This document shows positions 58,990 to 64,000 of a stretch of 64,000 nucleotides of DNA, one piece after another. Both the position numbers and the translations under genes were made by a program. The notes under the pieces were generated by a model. The model ran no database searches, was not told the origin of the DNA, and saw nothing but the letters and a program-made list of their open reading frames with translations. This DNA is from Neoechinorhynchus agilis (lineage: Eukaryota > Acanthocephala): the NCBI GenBank assembly GCA_051530055.1, contig CM121343.1, positions 4,278,001-4,342,000 on the forward strand, given 5' to 3'. How positions within the stretch are numbered: the first letter of the stretch is position 1; every line of letters starts with the position of its first letter.

Positions 58990-59910
58990 TCTACCATTTT
59001 ATTTTTGAACAAAAAGAGATATCCTGGTTGCCATGGATATTTATGCGATCCTCTTGTGTCCATGCATTTCACAGATCATTTCAAGAGTATTAAAGTCGAT
59101 GCCCGATCGTAAAAAAGAGAGAAAATAATTCATGGTTTTGCATTAAAATAGCACTCATTAAGCGAAAAAACAAACAATTTGTTATTTTAAAATCGAGTGT
59201 GAAAATGAAAAGATTTTAGGAGGCTTCATATGCAGTTACCCATTGGCCGTTTGTAGCAGTTTCCTGGACTCATTTCCTGTTGCGTTGTCGTCCGCCTATT
59301 GAATTACGTTGATAATTACTAAGTCCGTTTGGGCTTTGAGTCCCGTGATGTTTAAAATTTTGCCCAGATTCCTGTTTTTTGTTGCAAGGATAAGAGCGAG
59401 GGAGCCTGAATGTCTAACTGTTTGACATGATTTGGAAAGAGGGTGAAAGTTATCCTTTGGGTGGTATGGAGTGTAGCGATGAATTTTGGTAGAAAACACA
59501 ATCAAAACTGAGTGTTACAGCATTGAGTGTCCAAGACGTTTTCTAGATCAAAAGAAGATCAAATGCAAGGGACTGGAATAAATTTTAAGTAATCGTGTAT
59601 AAAGATTTGGAATGTTATTCTATTTTAAAACGATATAGGCAACTCTAGATCCGAGATTCCGGATTTCTAGTGTTGGTCGTCCGACGATCTGGTTGCTGTG
59701 GCACTTGCAACAGTACTATAACCTAAACGGCTACCGTCGTGGTTCGCTGTTAACATAAGATTTAACTGTGCTTTTTAAGGCATTCTCGGCTAGAATTCCA
59801 ACGTCATCGTTTCATAGTTATTGAATTTAAGGATCGATAACAGGCGCTAATTCGTCTATAGGACAATTTAAAAATCATGAAAACTGAAATCCTTTATTGT
59901 TGGATATGAC
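58990..59910. other. Intergenic, no gene recognised
   Basis: Upstream region of the PKA subunit and 3' flank of GAPVD1. Nothing else supported. Confidence 0.4.
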
Positions 59911-62900
59911 TTAAAGTTTTGAGTCGTCTTTTGAATAAGAGCGTATAATTTGTACGGCAGTATCAACGAATTTAAGAACCGAAGCGAAGACTGGCTGGTT
60001 TGTTTCTTGGATTGAACATAGCGAGTAGTTCTTTATAAATTTCAGATTGCAAAGTAGATAAGGAGGATTAGCTTTGACGATTGCATAAGCCATACAGTGG
60101 CTCCTCTGATGGCCGCAAGCGAGCGACGAAACTATTGCGGAAGTGGATTGCTGTTGTTGCTGGTTAAGCTGGTGGTGCGTCTGGTCGCGCTCAGGATGCA
60201 GCATCCAAGCAATGCGTCTCCTGTTGTTCGAAAGATTTGAAATCACCTTTAAAAGACAGTTAAGTTTATCCTTTGGCGTTTTGCAAGCGTTAAGTAGAGC
60301 AAGTTCATCGATTGATTCACTAGAACATCTTCTTAATCGTGGCAATAATGAATCTCGTTGTCTCATAATCATGGCACTGAAAAAGCGGTCTGACTCAGTA
60401 CTCGAACTACCTTCAGGAAACATTAGCATCAAATAGACACGCGCAAACGTATTTCGTTCAATTTGAAGCCGGATCACGGACTTTTGAACGCTTTCGTTGG
60501 CGAACACTGTCGGTATAGCATCGATTCGAACGGCATACTCGACGAAACATGCCTGGAGATTCAAACATCGTTTCTGATTCGATCGGTTTGATGATATACG
60601 AACTTCTAGATCTTGTGAACCTGGAGCTGGTTGTTCTTTGGTCAGTAAGTCAGCGACACTATGAAGAAGTGAACGGACAGTGATTTGCAACTGATAATCA
60701 ACGTTTGGAGCCACGTCGTCTAATCGTTGTATTTGAGCCGTCATTGCGTCCTGTCGAGCACTCGAATTCAAAAATAAGGTCCGACAGGTTCGGCATAACT
60801 CGAAAATCATGTTCAACAGAGAAACACACCGATCATTCGTTAAAAGACTGATTGCATGCATTACTTGAGAAATCTTTCGCTGGGTTCTTGTGTTACCTGT
60901 CATCACATGCTGCGAGTATTGAGCTTTTAGGAGCTTAGATAGGGCATCCATGGCAGAGGTGGAACCGGACGATGATGATGATGATGAAAGGTTGCTATCT
61001 TCATCCAATTGCTGCGCTACATTCAACACGGATGGATCAGATCTAATAAATATAGTCCGAAGGAGATCCTTCAAAGCAGAAAATGATTTTATTTCCTCGG
61101 GTTCGGGAATGTTCATTGATACCGAACCCATGTAAAGTGATGATGATGATGATGTGGCCACCATATCAGAAGACGCAAGTGGAAAAGCAATGTCGAAACC
61201 ACAAATCGGCTGGTCTCCCGTTTCGAACGGGGGACCCGAGTCATCGTAGTCAGTCGGTGATTTTTGAACGTGTTGTGTAAGAGTGAAAAACTTTTCGAAT
61301 GAAGCAAAATCTGTTTTAGAATTTGGTTACGTTTTGGTACGGTGTTGAATTGAGAGACCATTGCTCGACATAAAATCATCGGTGGGCTATGTGCTCAATC
61401 AAGAAACTCTCAATTCAACACAGAATTAAAATTTAGATTTGATAACATTTTGTAGAACACCTCAATTAGTCAAGTTAGTCGGTTCTCCGCGGAGAATGGC
61501 GAAGATGCAACAAAGCAGTTGAAGGATTGCTTAGGTGATTGTGAAGTTCTGAATTGGCGAATCTGTTTGTGTAAAGAACTAATGATTGTGCATATTTTCA
61601 CGAAAAACCTTAGGCTGAGAAGCTTTAAAAGTTGTCTGTAGATGAAACTAAGTCTAAAAGGGAGATAAAAGATCACCGATCGCTGCATTATACCGAACTG
61701 AATTTGAACTTGTTGAGGTAGTATCATCATTACGGTTGTTTCCACCAAGTGTTTCGGCCTCATCGACGGTCATAAGGTCAAGGAGCAAAATAGTAGTATC
61801 GGTTTCGCTAGGAGTAGGTTCAATACTCCAGCAATCACTTCCAGATGATTTAACCTCGATTGGATGCATTTTCATGAGGTCCTGCACAATCGGATTATCT
61901 TCTACAACATCACATAGTCGATTCTCAAGTTCGAACGGATCGTGTTCACTTGCACCGGCCACGGTACTCCAATTCTCGGATACATTTGATTTGGCGTCGT
62001 CTGGCACTTGTCTGCTCGAACTATGTAACTCGAACATATTGAATTTATCGGTAACTTCGGAAGGGTTCGTTGTTTTGGTCGATTGATGCTGAATTTGAAG
62101 GGTTTCATCAGCAACTCCAGAAGATGAGACGCTGTATCCCGTATAAGACAATGAAGCTTGATTATCCATAATTGGCGTGGTTTGATCGGTGGTATCTTCA
62201 TTCGAATCTCCACTGGAATTGATACTAATTTGACCTGTGCTATATTCCGAGTAGGCGTAGTCGTGACTAAGTGGCGTGGCGCTACGAGTAGCCGTCGATA
62301 CACCGATTCGGGAATTACATGAACCGCCCGTTGCAGTGTCAGTAATTAGCGATTGCACTTCCGAATGATCATTAGTCCGCAATTTTCGGTCGGTCGATCT
62401 TAGATCAATACTAGCTCGAGATATGCTGATTTTTCGATATTCGATGCGATTTGCTAACAATTGAGAAATATCGGGATTAGTACAAGTAAAATACATGACG
62501 GGAAGGCGTTCATCGATGTAATTCATATCTAAAACGATCAAAAGTTCATTTATCGTAACTCACAAACCACTTACTTGCCACTTCTGAAAGTGAGGTTGGT
62601 CGTGTGAGTATTGATAGTGTAGACTTTAAGCACTCCAGGGCGGGATTACCTCTATCGGTCGGTGACTCCAGCGCACTGGCTACGGCTTTGTCAATCACAT
62701 TGACCTATATTGAATGTGAGTGTTCATCAAAATGTGTGTGTGTGAGCGAGAAAACACTGTTTAGTCTTGCTTCGTGTTTAATGGACTTGAGTACAAAAAC
62801 ACCAAGTGCAAAATATCCAGCGTTCCCGTCAGGATTATAGAACTTACGAGCGTTTTAAGTTGACTAAAAGACGTTAAGATGTATTGCCTCGTTACTTCAC

Positions 62901-63614
62901 AACCGGGATCGTCAGCTCGAGTAATGCACGGATCGCTTTGAGTCAAGTGGTTCATGATTTGACTATTGAGTTCTGATGCAATTTGATGCAGTTGTACGAG
63001 TTGACTTTTATGGCCGTCGTCATTGTACAACTGACACAAGGACGTGGATATTTGTTTCAGATTATACAGACCGATTTCAGTCACCGCGACGCTCGTGTCG
63101 CTCAAAGAACCATAAGTATTACTAACCAACTCATTTGAATCATCCGATGACAGAATTCCAGAGTATTCCACGTTCTCCATGGCATTGATAACATCTAACG
63201 CCCGCCCAAGAGGTAATCAATGTCTAGCGCAAGTTTGATCACTCGTTCAAAAAATACGGAGCCGGCACAAGTGTGTTCGCATTCGTTCACAAAGCAGAGT
63301 AGCAGTGAACGCAAACCAGCGGGCATTGTTACCAAATGGCACGAGATGGACTCGATGAAACGGTGAGCGAAATTCACGAGTTTACTATTGATCATGTTCC
63401 GATAGGTGCTTAATTGAGACCGATTGTCATCTCCACTTATCACTGCACCGAACCGCTTCAAACGTTCTGATTTCGAGAAATGATTCAGTAATAAATCAGT
63501 ATCCGTGTCTAAGAACCATTCGTCCTCGCTTAAGACACACATTATCTTGACGCTTTTCAACAACAGCCACAGCCTGACGCCGCTATCAACAACCACAAGA
63601 TCCATCCTCAACAA
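59911..63614 (-). CDS. GAPVD1 / RME-6-type Rab5 GEF (RasGAP + VPS9), 5' end incomplete
   Basis: Activates Rab5 in clathrin-dependent endocytosis. Exon 63614-63219 reads VLSEDEWFLDTDTDLLLNHF and INSKLVNFAHRFI, matching the RasGAP-domain region of GAPVD1. The next segment (63200-62851) continues with INAMENVEYSGILSSDDSNE, the counterpart of VNPEQYGIISD. Exons about 62706-62574 and 62526 to about 61680 follow, then a long last exon from about 61318 to the stop at 59911. The last exon starts FFTLTQHVQKSPTDYDDSGP, holds a Ser-rich run, and ends with the VPS9 domain (TPKDKLNCLLKVI, AYAIVKANPPYLLCNLKFI). A poly-Gln tract (about 60150) interrupts the VPS9 domain. The frame shifts near 63210; see findings. 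The frame at 63614 has no ATG, so an upstream exon is expected. Confidence 0.85.
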
Positions 63615-64000
63615 TCCTGCCCGAAACTCAAATTCTCACTAAAGTCACAAATTGTCACTTTCTAGTGTGTATGTCCACATATTACGAACGCCGTTGAAGC
63701 CATTATTGGCTATGTGAAAACATTGTGGGTGTCAATAAGTAATACAAAAACCCGTTTAATAATAGATGTCTAGTGGGAAACTATGGTGAGAGTTCCACGG
63801 TATCGCACCGATTAGTGCATGGGAACCTCCATTGCCAAAATCTAAAGTCGTTATCAAATCAGGCAAACACGAATTAGCCCCTGGTCGAAATGAATTTTTC
63901 TCCTCTCGGTACAACATAGAGCATAAAGTTGACCAACATCGCAGTAAAACAAAAAAACGGAGGACATTCAGATGATTAAAATTTTCGTTCAATGGCTTCC
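63615..64000. other. Region upstream of the first resolved GAPVD1 exon
   Basis: A minus-strand acceptor-like TTTAG at about 63640 precedes the resolved exon. A 78-codon minus-strand frame at 63756-63992 shows no clear match to GAPVD1. The missing N-terminal exons may lie beyond the window end. Confidence 0.3.

Noticed and set aside
61200-61260. tRNA T-arm-like sequence GTTCGAAACGGG (minus)
   Set aside because: It lies in a coding exon of GAPVD1 (SGPPFETGDQPICGFD) and no cloverleaf surrounds it.
1-64000. Operon or gene cluster for one pathway
   Set aside because: Genes alternate in strand, have separate flanks, and belong to unrelated processes.

Overview
The window is nuclear DNA from a small-bodied invertebrate animal. 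The genes are metazoan (Scribble, FoxF, a PDZ-RING protein, a furin-type convertase, PKA regulatory subunit, GAPVD1/RME-6, gamma-COP, ORC1, a fatty-acid transport protein). They are split by GT-AG introns that are often only 42-65 bp long, sit 60 bp to a few kb apart, and are separated by AT-rich DNA full of tandem repeats. I cannot place the phylum. A compact ecdysozoan such as an enoplean nematode would fit, but the type II PKA regulatory subunit and two-PDZ Scribble differ from Caenorhabditis, so this is only a guess.

Layout. 0.1-4.8 kb: Scribble (minus) with a 4 x 163 bp array in one intron. 4.8-9.1 kb: intergenic, including a GC-rich G4-forming block. 9.1-10.3 kb: intronless FoxF (minus). 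10.3-13.5 kb: intergenic with an old degenerate repeat. 13.5-16.1 kb: a tiny two-exon gene and two unrecognised minus-strand genes, with a 245 bp foldback between the latter. 16.9-21.3 kb: a 226 bp satellite that ends 290 bp before the gamma-COP start codon. 21.6-24.7 kb: gamma-COP. 27.3-28.5 kb: a short ORC1 without a BAH domain. 29.2-31.2 kb: a 54 bp AT-rich minisatellite. 31.6-31.9 kb: a hairpin element. 32.3-34.6 kb: a PDZRN3/4-like gene (minus). 36.5-39.7 kb: a 29 bp minisatellite split by a 2 kb 5'-truncated LINE. 39.8-40.7 kb: a GT31 galactosyltransferase. 41.2-42.0 kb: three inverted repeat copies. 43.7-48.0 kb: a membrane-anchored furin-like convertase. 48.1-51.6 kb: a 136 bp satellite. 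51.9-53.9 kb: a SLC27/FATP-type acyl-CoA synthetase. 54.4-56.1 kb: five tandem ~340 bp units. 57.1-57.8 kb: two LINE tails. 57.9-59.0 kb: PKA RII-type subunit (minus). 59.9-63.6 kb: GAPVD1/RME-6 (minus).

The genes are unrelated housekeeping and developmental genes with no operon. Several touch membrane traffic or polarity (Scribble, gamma-COP, furin, GAPVD1), but nothing suggests co-regulation.

The most interesting signal is in the 54.4-56.1 kb array and in single copies at 31.7 and 41.2-41.9 kb. These repeats carry the conserved pieces of a hammerhead ribozyme (CTGATGA, GAAA, and a TC cleavage site), each flanked by the exact complementary stem arms. Within one unit the order is wrong for a normal fold. 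Between two neighbouring units the pieces nest into a correct three-way junction, as expected of a dimeric, retrozyme-like tandem repeat. This is read by eye and has not been tested.
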